64,000 nucleotides of DNA from Clostridiales bacterium CCNA10 (GTDB lineage Bacteria; Bacillota; Clostridia; Oscillospirales; Oscillospiraceae), in the NCBI GenBank assembly GCA_003573975.1, contig AP018533.1, positions 2,976,319 to 3,040,318 on the forward strand. Reading direction: 5' to 3'. Shown one piece after another: positions 1 to 10,600 of the stretch. Below the pieces are notes generated by a model, which was not told where the DNA came from, made no database searches, and worked only from the letters and a program-made list of their open reading frames with translations. The first letter of the stretch is position 1; every line of letters begins with the position of its first letter. Made by a program: the position numbers and the translations under genes.

Positions 1-1067
1 TAATAGTCGTTGGTGATGCCGATTACCGAAGTAACACGACACAGATCTGCGTAATCGCCGCCATGCTCATAAGAAAGCGCCGTAATGAGTTCCTGGTCAA
101 TTCCAGTGAAGCCGGTGAAGTCTTCGATAAAGATTGTTAGGTTTTTGCCTTGCTTTTTCAAATCTCGTCTCAGCTGAGCAAAAATCGTTTCCGCATTTTC
201 ACTGGAAATGTCTGCACAACGCTGAATGACCTCTCTCGTAAACCTGTTAAGATAGTTGATGAGTTTGGTAATCTCAAAGTCATCGCCTTTCAAAGAGGCC
301 GCAAAGAGGGACGCTTGGGGATCGCCCTGTTTCATTACAGCTCGGATGATTTTAGATACATTAAAATCTTCTTCTGTAAAAATTGTGGTGTCTTGAAGAA
401 TCTGATTGCTCGGAGCCGTGATGACATTATAGCATCTGGATATTGCGCCACCTTCACGCAATAGATGTTCGCTTACACGGCTGTCGGCAAGGTAGCTGGC
501 AATGTCACGGCACTTGACCGCTTTGTAGGTTTCTCCGGACATATCGTTTCGCACAGCTGCAATATAGGCATACAGAATCTCTGTCTTGAAAGAATCTTCA
601 TCTTTGGAATCGGAAGAGGCCACAAACTTACGGAGCTTCTCCGCAACATCAGGGTCTTTAATGGCTCCCTGTTCCAACAACTGAGAAAAAGCGCCACGGA
701 CAGAGTTATTCAAACGACGCAGGAAAACCAACTGCTCCGTTGCAGGATTATATATAGTAGAGGGGCTTCTTTCAAACTTGCCTTTTAGATAGCGAATAAG
801 ATGAGATTTACCAGTGCCGTGATTGCCTCGGACAATGACCATACGATGCTCATTGTCAGGGTTGTAGATCAGCTGCTCGAAAACCTCATCTTCGCTCATC
901 AACTTTGTAGGGGCAGGCATTTTCCCCTCTTCATAATAGCCACCACGGAAAAGCTCAAGAGACGAGAACGGCATGTGAGTAGACATGAAATAGGCATCTT
1001 CGGTGGCCATATCATCTGTTTTAATCGCATACTTTTCCATTACAGAACGATACTGTTCCCATTTCAT
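1..1067 (-). CDS. DpdH-like P-loop ATPase, 3' end cut by window edge
   Basis: Partial gene of about 355 codons that stays open to base 1. The start ATG (1065-1067) overlaps the stop of the upstream gene in an ATGA arrangement, which fixes the start. Near residue 90 there is a Walker A motif (GNHGTGKSH), and further on a hydrophobic strand ending in acidic residues (LTIFIEDFTGF) that fits Walker B. The N-terminal phrase with STHMPF before the P-loop resembles DpdH proteins of the 7-deazaguanine DNA (dpd) islands, where DpdH is an ATPase of the restriction arm. The family name is from memory of family features, not a search. It is the last visible gene of the defence operon; the rest lies outside the window. 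Alternative: another AAA/STAND-like ATPase. Confidence 0.6.
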   Translation of the reverse strand, partial: MKWEQYRSVMEKYAIKTDDMATEDAYFMSTHMPFSSLELFRGGYYEEGKMPAPTKLMSEDEVFEQLIYNPDNEHRMVIVRGNHGTGKSHLIRYLKGKFERSPSTIYNPATEQLVFLRRLNNSVRGAFSQLLEQGAIKDPDVAEKLRKFVASSDSKDEDSFKTEILYAYIAAVRNDMSGETYKAVKCRDIASYLADSRVSEHLLREGGAISRCYNVITAPSNQILQDTTIFTEEDFNVSKIIRAVMKQGDPQASLFAASLKGDDFEITKLINYLNRFTREVIQRCADISSENAETIFAQLRRDLKKQGKNLTIFIEDFTGFTGIDQELITALSYEHGGDYADLCRVTSVIGITNDY

Positions 1068-1864
1068 GAATCCATCGCCTCCTTCACCGAAATGTGTGTG
1101 AAACCATTGATAGGATCACCGTCTACATAGTAAAGCATGATCGGAGTGGAGTCAGACCATGTTTCAAGTTTAATGAGACCAATTTCATGCAGTGTGCGAA
1201 GGCCGGCAGAAAGCGCCAAGGGAAGATTACTGCCAATCTCAACTTCGGGGATTTTTGTGCTCAGCCAAAGTATGAAGTCCTGGGCAAGAACAGTCTCATT
1301 ATATTTGAATTTTTCTGTATATGTAGTTGCCAATATATCTTCTAACCGTAGCTTCATATTGGGGATTATCATTGTTCCGCTCAAATAGCCCAGCCCTAAA
1401 AAAGCAGCCCAAAAGCGCCATCCCAGGACAGCGTTTTCATTCAGTGCAGCCAGCTCTTTCACTTCGGAAGCGCAGGTCTTAGCCATACCTTCCCAAGATT
1501 TCAGCGCAAAGATTCGCTCATTTTGAGCAATCAGCCATTTGGTGAACATGTGAAATGTGGTGTCTTTTGCAGAGAAGACCCGAGCACTCACATACCGCCG
1601 AAAAGCCTTGGATGAAGCGATTATACTGGGATCAACAGCTAAGACCAGATTGTCAGCATCAGCTTTGATGAGGGCAAGTTCTTCGAGGGCCACATTGATT
1701 GACTTGTTGATTTGATCGAGTTCTTTTTCATCATTGATACCCAATGTCATGCACTGACGCACTTCATCACGGCTCATGCTTTTATGGGAAACCAAGCGGC
1801 AAACAGAGAGAACTCGCTCCGGTGTCGGCTCCATTCGCATGCCGTCTGGATTGACTTTGAACAT
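1064..1864 (-). CDS. DpdG-like protein of the defence operon
   Basis: A 266-residue soluble protein with no membrane segment or catalytic motif that I recognise. The N-terminus (residues 10-75) looks like a winged-helix-type segment (ERVLSVCRLVSHKSMSRDEVRQ). It sits 13 bases after the RecQ-like gene and overlaps the ATPase gene by 4 bases, so translation is probably coupled. Its size and its position between a DpdF-like helicase and a DpdH-like ATPase match DpdG of dpd islands, whose molecular role is unknown to me. The assignment rests mainly on gene order and is therefore moderate. Confidence 0.55.
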   Translation of the reverse strand: MFKVNPDGMRMEPTPERVLSVCRLVSHKSMSRDEVRQCMTLGINDEKELDQINKSINVALEELALIKADADNLVLAVDPSIIASSKAFRRYVSARVFSAKDTTFHMFTKWLIAQNERIFALKSWEGMAKTCASEVKELAALNENAVLGWRFWAAFLGLGYLSGTMIIPNMKLRLEDILATTYTEKFKYNETVLAQDFILWLSTKIPEVEIGSNLPLALSAGLRTLHEIGLIKLETWSDSTPIMLYYVDGDPINGFTHISVKEAMDS

Positions 1865-1877
1865 ACGAATACCTCCT

Positions 1878-4394
1878 TTAGAATTTTTGAATCGGAATAG
1901 GATAACCGTCGCTATACTCTCTTATCGTTTTACCACCATTGGCAACGATGGTGTTCTCGTTACAGTAGAGTATCTTACGATAGCCAAAGGCATCCAGTTT
2001 TCCAAGGTTCTTGTACAGAGTAAAGTTTGTGGCGGTGTCGCCGTCAAAAATACAGACAACACCTTTAGCGAAGAGATAGGGGCAATGGACAACCGCATAA
2101 TAGAACTCTTCGTAATTCAAGAGAATGCCATTGTAAACAATCTCATCGGCCAGACGGCTTGGAACAACAAATGCACCAATATTGTTTTGAGAAGCCTTTT
2201 CTGCAATCACAGCAACTTCTTCAGTGCTGCAAGGTCCTGTTGATGGTCTGCTGATAATCATTTCATTAAAGGACCCCATGTTTCGCCCCAAGCGTGGAGC
2301 CGGAGGTGCAGCTGGAAGCTTAATCTCGGGATCGGTTCGCAACTTGTAAGTATCATCACTTGTGATGCGGCCTTCAGGATCTGCTGGACAGCCATTGCAT
2401 ACTTCCCGAGAAAGCGGGAAAAGGTGTCTGAAAACACGCCCCCAACACAATGCTTTGGGAGAGGATACAAGTTCACTCATGATTCTATATCCAACCATTT
2501 GTGCTTCATATTCTCTGGCGCGGGGTTCTGTCAGTGCGGCTGTGAGAATGTCATCATCGCTGAGGATATTCGGTTGTAGTAGCTTAATCGTGACAGTATA
2601 GTATTTTTTTGGTGGATTCGATTTTTTGTCGAATACATAGTTTGCATCAAGAAGGTCAATAAATCCGGTGCGATGCAGAAACAGCAGTAGGTTTACATTC
2701 CATGCAACATTTCTGTTTCCTGCATACTCGGCCTCCTCGTCTGTCATCGTGGAAGGTGTGGCAGAAGTGTTCAAAACACATTCATCAAAATCAATCATTG
2801 CTGCAGGGTTAGAAAGCATCCCCTTCCAGCGGATAACCGCGCGGTCAACGGTGAGAACTCTTTTGCTGACAAGGCCCAGCGCCCGACGCACATCACCGTC
2901 GCTATCGTATCTGCTCTGATAAGGAATAAACAGGCTAAGCGATGGAAGCCTATCACGACCACCACGACCTACCTCCTGGTAAAATCTGCTCAGATTTTCA
3001 GGACAGCAAGCATGGATGATCGTTCTGACATCGGGTTTGTCAACACCAATACCAAAGGCAGAGGTAGCAATCACAACATCAAAGTCGTGATTTTTCCAGC
3101 CGGTTAATATAGTGTTTCGGTCTATTTCCTTGGTTTCTCCGGTGAAAACGGGGATATTTTTGTATCCAAATTCACAAAGCTTTTTTTGCAGTTCCTTAGC
3201 TTCTCTTGGTTCAAGCACATAGACAACCATCGGCTTTGGAAGCAATTTGATGGCCTCGATAGTCTTATCAATTTGTTCTTTTCGAGACTTTGCAGAGTGG
3301 AAATAGAATCGTGGCTCCTGGCGAAGTGCATCACAACGAACCTGAGCATTTTTACCGTCTGAACCAAACAGTGCAAACAAGGTGTCAACTACATCATCAG
3401 ACAGCGTGGCCGAAAGCAGAAATGTACGGATGAACCCTTCCGATTCATATTTCCACTTCTTCAGAAGGATAGAAAAAATCTGAAAGTCAGGTCTAAAAAA
3501 CACGCCCCAATCTGGAACAACATGGGATTCATCAACCACAACATTGGTCAAATAGTGACTTTTTGCTGCATTGTCCAATATGCGGTGAAGCTCTGAGTTC
3601 TTCAAAATTGCCTCTGGAGAAGTAAACAGCATACGTGCCTTTTTATCTTTCAGAGCTTTGATAATCTCAACTCTTTCAATTTCAGATTGTTCGCCTCGAT
3701 AACAATAAATCTCGGTACCATTTGTCAAGTTTTGCTGGGCTGCATAATACTGATCTAATGCCAAGGCCACAGTGGGCACAATTACAACAGTTAACCCGTC
3801 AGAAGAACTTGCCAACAGCTGCGTAACCAAGCTCTTGCCACCGCCAGTAGGTAGCGAAATAAGAAGTGTATGGCCATTGGGTAAATTCAAAGCTGTATGA
3901 ACGGCTACCTTTTGTTCAAAGCTTTTATAGGCGTTAAAGCCAGTATGTGTTGCCAGTATCGCATCACCGGAAGATTCAGTTTCAAGCTCAATACCATTGT
4001 CATGGCGAAGGGCGTACACATCCTTGATGTATTGATGAGGTTCAAGCCATTCTGGAATATGGTGTAAACAAGACACTTGCAGGTCATTTTCACACACAAG
4101 ATCGAACTCTGTACCGTACTCTTTTACAACCGTATAAAGTTTTTCAGTAAGCTTCACACGACCAAGAATTAAGATAAGGTCACGAATATTTAGGCATATA
4201 TCCTTTGCTGATGCTTCTTCTCGTTTGAACTGAACGACGCGTCGGATAAATCCAATTACATAGCGTGATCTTGCTGCCTCCTGCATTTTCAAAAAATCAG
4301 ATGTATCGACAAGCTTTTTCTCTAATTCCGCAATGGCACTTTGGGACTTCATGGCTCCCACTATGTATTGCTGTAATACTTCTTTACTATCCAT
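1878..4394 (-). CDS. DpdF-like RecQ-type helicase
   Basis: An 838-residue superfamily 2 helicase. Walker A is LPTGGGKS at residues 181-188, the DExH box is DESH near 288-291, and the RecQ-style motif VI (QEVGRGGRD) is present in the second RecA lobe. It is longer than a typical RecQ core: about 150 residues precede the helicase and about 300 follow, with no obvious HRDC. A helicase of this build in a dpd-type operon is called DpdF. It probably unwinds or translocates on invading DNA for the associated nucleases. The start overlaps the preceding SNF2 gene by 8 bases. An alternative is a stand-alone RecQ-like defence helicase of another system. Confidence 0.7.
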   Translation of the reverse strand: MDSKEVLQQYIVGAMKSQSAIAELEKKLVDTSDFLKMQEAARSRYVIGFIRRVVQFKREEASAKDICLNIRDLILILGRVKLTEKLYTVVKEYGTEFDLVCENDLQVSCLHHIPEWLEPHQYIKDVYALRHDNGIELETESSGDAILATHTGFNAYKSFEQKVAVHTALNLPNGHTLLISLPTGGGKSLVTQLLASSSDGLTVVIVPTVALALDQYYAAQQNLTNGTEIYCYRGEQSEIERVEIIKALKDKKARMLFTSPEAILKNSELHRILDNAAKSHYLTNVVVDESHVVPDWGVFFRPDFQIFSILLKKWKYESEGFIRTFLLSATLSDDVVDTLFALFGSDGKNAQVRCDALRQEPRFYFHSAKSRKEQIDKTIEAIKLLPKPMVVYVLEPREAKELQKKLCEFGYKNIPVFTGETKEIDRNTILTGWKNHDFDVVIATSAFGIGVDKPDVRTIIHACCPENLSRFYQEVGRGGRDRLPSLSLFIPYQSRYDSDGDVRRALGLVSKRVLTVDRAVIRWKGMLSNPAAMIDFDECVLNTSATPSTMTDEEAEYAGNRNVAWNVNLLLFLHRTGFIDLLDANYVFDKKSNPPKKYYTVTIKLLQPNILSDDDILTAALTEPRAREYEAQMVGYRIMSELVSSPKALCWGRVFRHLFPLSREVCNGCPADPEGRITSDDTYKLRTDPEIKLPAAPPAPRLGRNMGSFNEMIISRPSTGPCSTEEVAVIAEKASQNNIGAFVVPSRLADEIVYNGILLNYEEFYYAVVHCPYLFAKGVVCIFDGDTATNFTLYKNLGKLDAFGYRKILYCNENTIVANGGKTIREYSDGYPIPIQKF

Positions 4395-7300
4395 TACTTC
4401 TCACCCTCAAGAAACAGGCTGCATCTAACTCCGGTTTTGCATTTTTGAGCGCCCGAAGTGTCACGTCAAACAGATGTGCTCTTTCATCAACGCCGGACAT
4501 ATCTCGTTCAAAGTAGATACATTCTGCTCTATAACCATTCAAAACGCGCTGCATTTCTTTCTCAGCAGCTTCAAAATTAGAGCGCTTTTCAAGTCTGGCA
4601 CAGGCCCGTTTGTAGGCTGTTGCAGAAGCTTTATCAACCAGAGGTTCCCATGTACTGGGAGGGGTTCGACTGATAAAGTGCTCCAAAGGCGAAATTGACA
4701 TTTGGCTGCCGCCACGCCGCCCAAGGTGGTTGACGCTATTGGGGCGCAGAGCAAGCAGAGTATTGATTATCTCCTTTTCGGGAACTTCTTTGCTTCGGGC
4801 TGTTAAGGGAACAGTAACAATAATCTGTTTGAGTGGGAGATACATTCTATATTGCGCCAATGTTTGTAGGGGCATCCCATTTTCAAGCAACTCATCAAGT
4901 TTTGGTGCGATATTGTAGATGAATACAAGGCCATCATAGTTGTATGCTGCAACCGTTTCGATACCAGTGCATCTGCCTCTGCTACAGCCCACTGCATTTG
5001 AGATGATAGAATCGTAAACAGGGTCTCCCGGTGCAAAGAAAAGAATATCCTCTCGGGTTGCAGCAGTCCGGCGGTCAAAGGAACCAAGAAGCCTGCCTTC
5101 TCTTCTCATAATGGAGGAATTGGTATATTTATCCCACACGGGAGGAATGAAAAGAGACTGCCTGGCTGCATTTACGCTGAAAGTACTTTCTCTGAACTCA
5201 ATCAAGCCAGAACTGGTAGGCTTTTCCGGGGAAAGACCAGCCTGTTTTCCCCAGCCCATCATGGCTGTGGCAAAGAGATTGTCATCTTCCGATGCGTAGA
5301 TACCGAGAACATTATCAATCCCCTGGGACAAGGGACGATACAAAGTGGCTCCAAGGTCAAAATCCTGCTCGTCCTCAACGCTTTCCCGCATTTCTTCTGC
5401 CTGGTCCAGAATATCATCAAACGCATTGGTAAGACCGGTATAGTAATCATCCAGCAGAGCATCAACAATCAGTTCGTTTAGTTCCCCGGTGATGATTTCA
5501 AGGCCACTCAGAGACTGCTCAAACAGCTTCATGCCGTCTTTCCAAATGTGGAAGAGCTGCTCCTCGACAGAAGTATCTGCATAAAGTACAACAGACAAAA
5601 CATCCATGTTGGGGTCACGCCCCAACCGGTCTAAGCGGCCAATACGCTGTTCAAGCGCATTGGCATTCCACGGCAAATCAAGATGGATAATCTGGGAGGC
5701 GTTCTGGAAGTTTCGGCCTTCACCACCGGTTTCGTCACAGATGATTACCCGACACGCAGGATTATTTTGAAAGGCATATACGCTGTCTTCAAGCTCATCT
5801 CGATCCATGTGTTTGCCAAATGCCACCGCATGAATCCCCATATCGGCATATCGCGTGTTGAACAATTTCAGAAATTGAACAAGTGTAGCGTTATGCGCTG
5901 TAAATACGACCAGTTTGCAGGTTTCATCGTCCAAGATATCTGTCTCCTGGTCAATGTAGTTCATGGCAGTCATTAAGCGGCCTTTGATAAGATCAGTATC
6001 TTCATCAAGAGCAACATTCACCAAACTATGCTCATTCTCCGCTTGGCGCCTCCACGCAGCTGCGCTGTCCAACAATATCCCATCATCAATTTGGTGGAGC
6101 TTATGGAGGGCATCTTCAAAAGCCCACGGGCTGCTGAACAACGCAGAAAGAAGAGGAATTGCAGTTTGGGTCACATATTCTTCATCATCTTTACCGTTAT
6201 CAGCAAGATAGGCGAGCGTATTTTGGATTGCCCCTATTTCATTATAGCTTTCGTTAAGAGACAGCGGTGAGTACGGGATAGCACACAAGGTCCGTCGAGC
6301 CATTTTTTCAGAAATTAACTGCCGACGATTACGGATTACTCTTCGCTCAATTCTGTAATTCTCACAAATATACGCCAAAGCTTGCTTGACCTTGGAAAGT
6401 CCTTGATCTTCTGTACTGAGGTCAATATCCTTAACCATCTTCTCCAGGGCTGCATCTTCAAGTGTTTCCACAATGCTATTCAAATCATCTAAGACGATTT
6501 CTGTATACTCGTCATAGCGTTCCAGATATCCCAAAAGAAGATTAGCAGACTTTTGGATACGTTTTTGGCGCTTTACCATCCAGGAAAAGCGTTCAGCAGA
6601 CATGGTCTCATATTGCTCTGGATTGAGTAGCGCAAGCAAACGGCGATACTCTTCATTTCTGTCCTGTATAGGGGTTGCAGACAAAAGCAGAATATGTGTT
6701 ACTTTCCTGCTTAGATTCTGCACTTGGCTGTACCAAGTATCGTTGGCAAGAAGTCTATGTGTTTCGTCTACAATAGCAAAATCCCAGGACATAGAAAGAG
6801 TCAACAAAGATTTACCGATATCCTCCATAGGGAGCAGACAAATCTGGGCACGAGGCGAGGCAACAGACGCATTAAGACCATATTTGTAGTGCAACTCGTT
6901 TTTCCACTGGCTCGCTAATGCTCCGGGGACAATGATAAGTACTCGGAGATCCTTCTTTTCACTGGCCAGTATACTGAGAATAGAACACGCCTCGACTGTC
7001 TTGCCCAAGCCGACCTCATCCGCCAGCATATAACGGACAGGTGTGGTTTCAAAGCAACGGGCCACTGTGCTTATCTGGTGCGGGAGCAGAAAAGCTCGGC
7101 AGCCGGCAAGTACATGGAAACCATAGGTAGCGTTATTCACAAGGTGAAGGTTTTTGCTTACCTTGAGATGATTGATGAACCAAGTGGGGTGTTGGAACTC
7201 ATAGGACCGGAGCTGCTTATCAGGCGCGAAATTCATCTGCGAATAATCAAACTTGAGTTCCGTTTCGCACTCCTTGACATGCTGTCCATTTGGCAGTTTA

Positions 7301-7614
7301 ATCCAATACCAATAGGGTTCGTCCTCAGAATAGGGTTCAGAGGCGCGAGACACAATTGTGCCTCGCCCCCAACACCCTTCAACAGCACCACCCGGACAGG
7401 CTTCGCAACGAGTCACCGCTCGAGAAAAGAACACATTGTGCTGAAATAAATCCCCATAGTACTGCCTGCTGCCCAATAGATCGTGCATTTCGACCTTGAC
7501 TGCATCGGCAATTTCGTTGTACTCGACAAGCTGAGCAAGGACATAAAACCTGGGATGATCTCTGTCACCTTCTTCAACGACGATAGGACAGCGATAATAA
7601 CATCCTACCAACAT
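4387..7614 (-). CDS. DpdE-like SNF2 helicase
   Basis: A 1075-residue SNF2/RapA-like ATPase. The N-terminal 180 residues precede the motor and carry a cysteine cluster at about 70-81 (CEACPGGAVEGC) that could bind zinc. Walker A is DEVGLGKT at about 199-206, the DExH box is DETH, and the C-terminal lobe has QRIGRLDRLGRD. Long insertions with helical character lie between the lobes. Such proteins translocate on double-stranded DNA; in dpd islands the member is DpdE. A good ribosome binding site (AGGAG) lies 8-10 bases before the ATG. Its 3' end overlaps the RecQ-like gene by 8 bases. The 62-base gap to the upstream nuclease gene is the largest within the six-gene block. Confidence 0.7.
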   Translation of the reverse strand: MLVGCYYRCPIVVEEGDRDHPRFYVLAQLVEYNEIADAVKVEMHDLLGSRQYYGDLFQHNVFFSRAVTRCEACPGGAVEGCWGRGTIVSRASEPYSEDEPYWYWIKLPNGQHVKECETELKFDYSQMNFAPDKQLRSYEFQHPTWFINHLKVSKNLHLVNNATYGFHVLAGCRAFLLPHQISTVARCFETTPVRYMLADEVGLGKTVEACSILSILASEKKDLRVLIIVPGALASQWKNELHYKYGLNASVASPRAQICLLPMEDIGKSLLTLSMSWDFAIVDETHRLLANDTWYSQVQNLSRKVTHILLLSATPIQDRNEEYRRLLALLNPEQYETMSAERFSWMVKRQKRIQKSANLLLGYLERYDEYTEIVLDDLNSIVETLEDAALEKMVKDIDLSTEDQGLSKVKQALAYICENYRIERRVIRNRRQLISEKMARRTLCAIPYSPLSLNESYNEIGAIQNTLAYLADNGKDDEEYVTQTAIPLLSALFSSPWAFEDALHKLHQIDDGILLDSAAAWRRQAENEHSLVNVALDEDTDLIKGRLMTAMNYIDQETDILDDETCKLVVFTAHNATLVQFLKLFNTRYADMGIHAVAFGKHMDRDELEDSVYAFQNNPACRVIICDETGGEGRNFQNASQIIHLDLPWNANALEQRIGRLDRLGRDPNMDVLSVVLYADTSVEEQLFHIWKDGMKLFEQSLSGLEIITGELNELIVDALLDDYYTGLTNAFDDILDQAEEMRESVEDEQDFDLGATLYRPLSQGIDNVLGIYASEDDNLFATAMMGWGKQAGLSPEKPTSSGLIEFRESTFSVNAARQSLFIPPVWDKYTNSSIMRREGRLLGSFDRRTAATREDILFFAPGDPVYDSIISNAVGCSRGRCTGIETVAAYNYDGLVFIYNIAPKLDELLENGMPLQTLAQYRMYLPLKQIIVTVPLTARSKEVPEKEIINTLLALRPNSVNHLGRRGGSQMSISPLEHFISRTPPSTWEPLVDKASATAYKRACARLEKRSNFEAAEKEMQRVLNGYRAECIYFERDMSGVDERAHLFDVTLRALKNAKPELDAACFLRVRSNG

Positions 7615-7676
7615 ACGCAGCTCTCCTTTCTCAGCTTAAGCAAGAAACTAATGCTGCACTGTAGCCTCTTGCGGTA

Positions 7677-10600
7677 TTATAGATTTTCGAGTTTACGCTT
7701 GATACGCTCTTGTTCTTTTAGAAATCTTGCAGTAAAAGGAACACCTTTCTTGACTTTCAGGCTCGCAAAACTGCTCTCGGTCTGGGCCATAAAATCAGCA
7801 AGCGTTCTAATTCCATTGTTCTGTAAAACAGAAATCTGGCTTGCCTCTAAGTGAAGTACCTTCAGACTAATTTTTTGGGCAAGGTATTCTTCCTGTGCTT
7901 TTGCCCGTCTCTCAGCTTCTGCAACCGCACTTGTTTCCTCTGCTGTGATTTGTGTTGCTTCGCTGCTCTCAGCTGGCTCAGTACCTACTACTGTCTCTGC
8001 GCTCACAACCGCCTGAGGCACATCCTCAAACGAGGATTCGGGTGGAGTGAGGAAGTCCTTTGCTGTCCATACCTCAAGCCCCTCACCGGACGCCTTATTG
8101 GAAAGGCTTCTATCATCGGTAATAAAAATGACAGGAATATCCGTATAGTACTTATATCGGAGAGCCACAGATAAAATCATATTGTCGTTTTGTTCCTTCT
8201 CTCCGGTATCTGCACGGTAAACATTGGGCACCAGATCAGTCAAACCTTCAGCATAAGTAAGCGGGAAATGCCGCTTGTAGTTAAAGATTGCTGATATAGC
8301 CCGCTGCGCTTTGATTTTTCGCTCATCCGCGCCGAAACGGGTCTTATGGTGTTCGAGTTCATTGTTTACATCCTTAGGAACTACAACAAGCTCACCATCA
8401 TTTACACCGTCGAGTAGGTTCGGATAATTCATAATCGAGCATGTGTCAAACACAATGATTGTAGAATACCTGTGTAACTCTTCCAGTTCATCCTCTGTGA
8501 ATTCAAGTGCTCGTTTCCTCTCCAGTAGTGCATCCTGGGTTTTGACAGTATGAGAGAGATCGCGGTTCTGGGCCTCTGTTGTGGCCAGTCGATCCTCTGT
8601 TTCTGTAAGCTTGTCCAGAAGCTCCTGACTTCTACGTTCTTCCTCTGCCAAGCGAGCCTCAATGCGAGTGGTATCCTCACGGCGGCTTTTTCTCGAGGTA
8701 AGCTCACCTTTAAGACTTTGTATTTCCTGGCGGTTTCCTTCTACCATTTCTTGAATGGTCTTTAGTATTTGCTCAAAATCACCCCACTCATTTGGCGCAA
8801 CTTTGCCTTCGGAAGGTGTATTCTCGACCGTAGGATCAGGAATGGCAGGTGGAGATGATGCAGAAACAGCATTTTCAGCCTCGTCATGGGTAGCATCGGT
8901 AGCCAGCGTCCCATGTGCAACTGGCTTCAAAACAAGGGGTTCTTCTATATTCACTGTTGGAGATTCCAAAACGGGAGGCTGCAAAGCTTTGGCAGAGGTG
9001 TTTGTATGGGACTCCGAATTGCTTCGAGGTTCATTCCTGGAGCTGGACATGCTGATTTGGCTACATAAGAAAGATTCCATGCAATTTCCTCTATGCACAC
9101 AATAAATGCACCAATCAGAGGGAATCGCTGTTTTACCTTTTCCAAATGTCTGGTTGAGATAATTTTTAGTTTCGCCACGAAGAGTATCGACTGGTATTTG
9201 ATTCTCTGGTTTTGGCAGCCTACGGAGTGAATAAATCTTTTTCCAGCCGTCTCTTCTTGTAAGCGCTTCAAATTCATGATACGGGTTTTTTATTTCAACT
9301 TCAGAGATGTCAACAGAAAATAGAGCCGTCCCAAAAAGTTTTCGCGTCTGCATGTGGGAAGGATCGTAGGGCTTTACAGTTGTTCCATGATCTTCTGTAA
9401 TTATTTCATGGACAAGGTAATTCTTTGCTCTTGCTCTAAGGTCTAAGATCTCGGTTGATTTCCAAAACTTAAAGTAGGGTTCAAGTTTCTGCGTCTCCTG
9501 CGCCAAAATTTTGGGTAAAAATTTCATTACATCTAAGCGATTTTGCTTTCCAATTCGCTTCCAAACTGCTTCAATTAGTAGATTCTCAAAATATTTTTGG
9601 TACAGGAAATTTCCTTGTATAACCGGGCCATCTTCCATTACATAGTCCAGGAAAAAGCGATACGGGCATAAAAACATATCCATCATTTGATATCGGTCAT
9701 ATTTAACGCCCTTGGTCACATCTTGTCCAACGGATATTGAAAATGGAACAGGTTTATTGACGCGTTCAATCAGATCAGCCTTAGGTAATAATCCCAAGAT
9801 GGACAGTAAAGTATAAGGTTCCGTTGTTTCGTCACCATACTGCCTCACATAGCTGAGCCGAACATCACAGCGATTGTAGCACAGACCGTAAAACAGAGCA
9901 TATCTAAGAAAATTGCTACGTTCCCCCAGTGCGGTGTAGTACACCTGAAACTGCAAATCAATGGGGGAATAAGCAGCACGAATAAACTCGTCCGTGAGAG
10001 GCCACGGGAGTTGGTCGTTGACACTCATATTCATGTCGCGATCCGATACACATGCAAAGTGGTAAACTTTACGTTGCTCTTTCTCAAATTGACGTTTGCT
10101 CTGTAGAATATCGCCGTCAATCTGCTCGTAGTTTTTTACAATCCAGTCTACGCCTTGATCTTCATCGTTCTTTTGCTTCAAATAGTAATATAGTCCCTCT
10201 TGCAAATCTCTAAATGTACCGGAGAAGGTAGAGTTTTCCGGCTTTATTTTATCGAGGCGCAGTTGTAGATCCGAAATCAAGGCTCGCTCTTGCTCATTGG
10301 CCAGAGCTAACTCACGCTGTTTGAGAAACTCTTCGAGGTTGCGGAAATGCTTTCCAAAATTGATGAAATCCTCACGAGAATTGTCCAGAGCAAACAGATA
10401 TGTAGCAATCTCATTGATCTCTTCAATTGCTCGAATGAGCGTAAGTAAGTCTTTTTTTGCAACCTTGTACTTGTTGTAAACGGATAGATTTTTCAGTTCG
10501 GAAAGTGTATCCGTACCCGGTGTTGCCGCCAGCTTATCATAGTTTTTGGCATAGCCCTCAATAATCTTGCTTTGAAATTCCTCGTATGTTGTCACATTTT

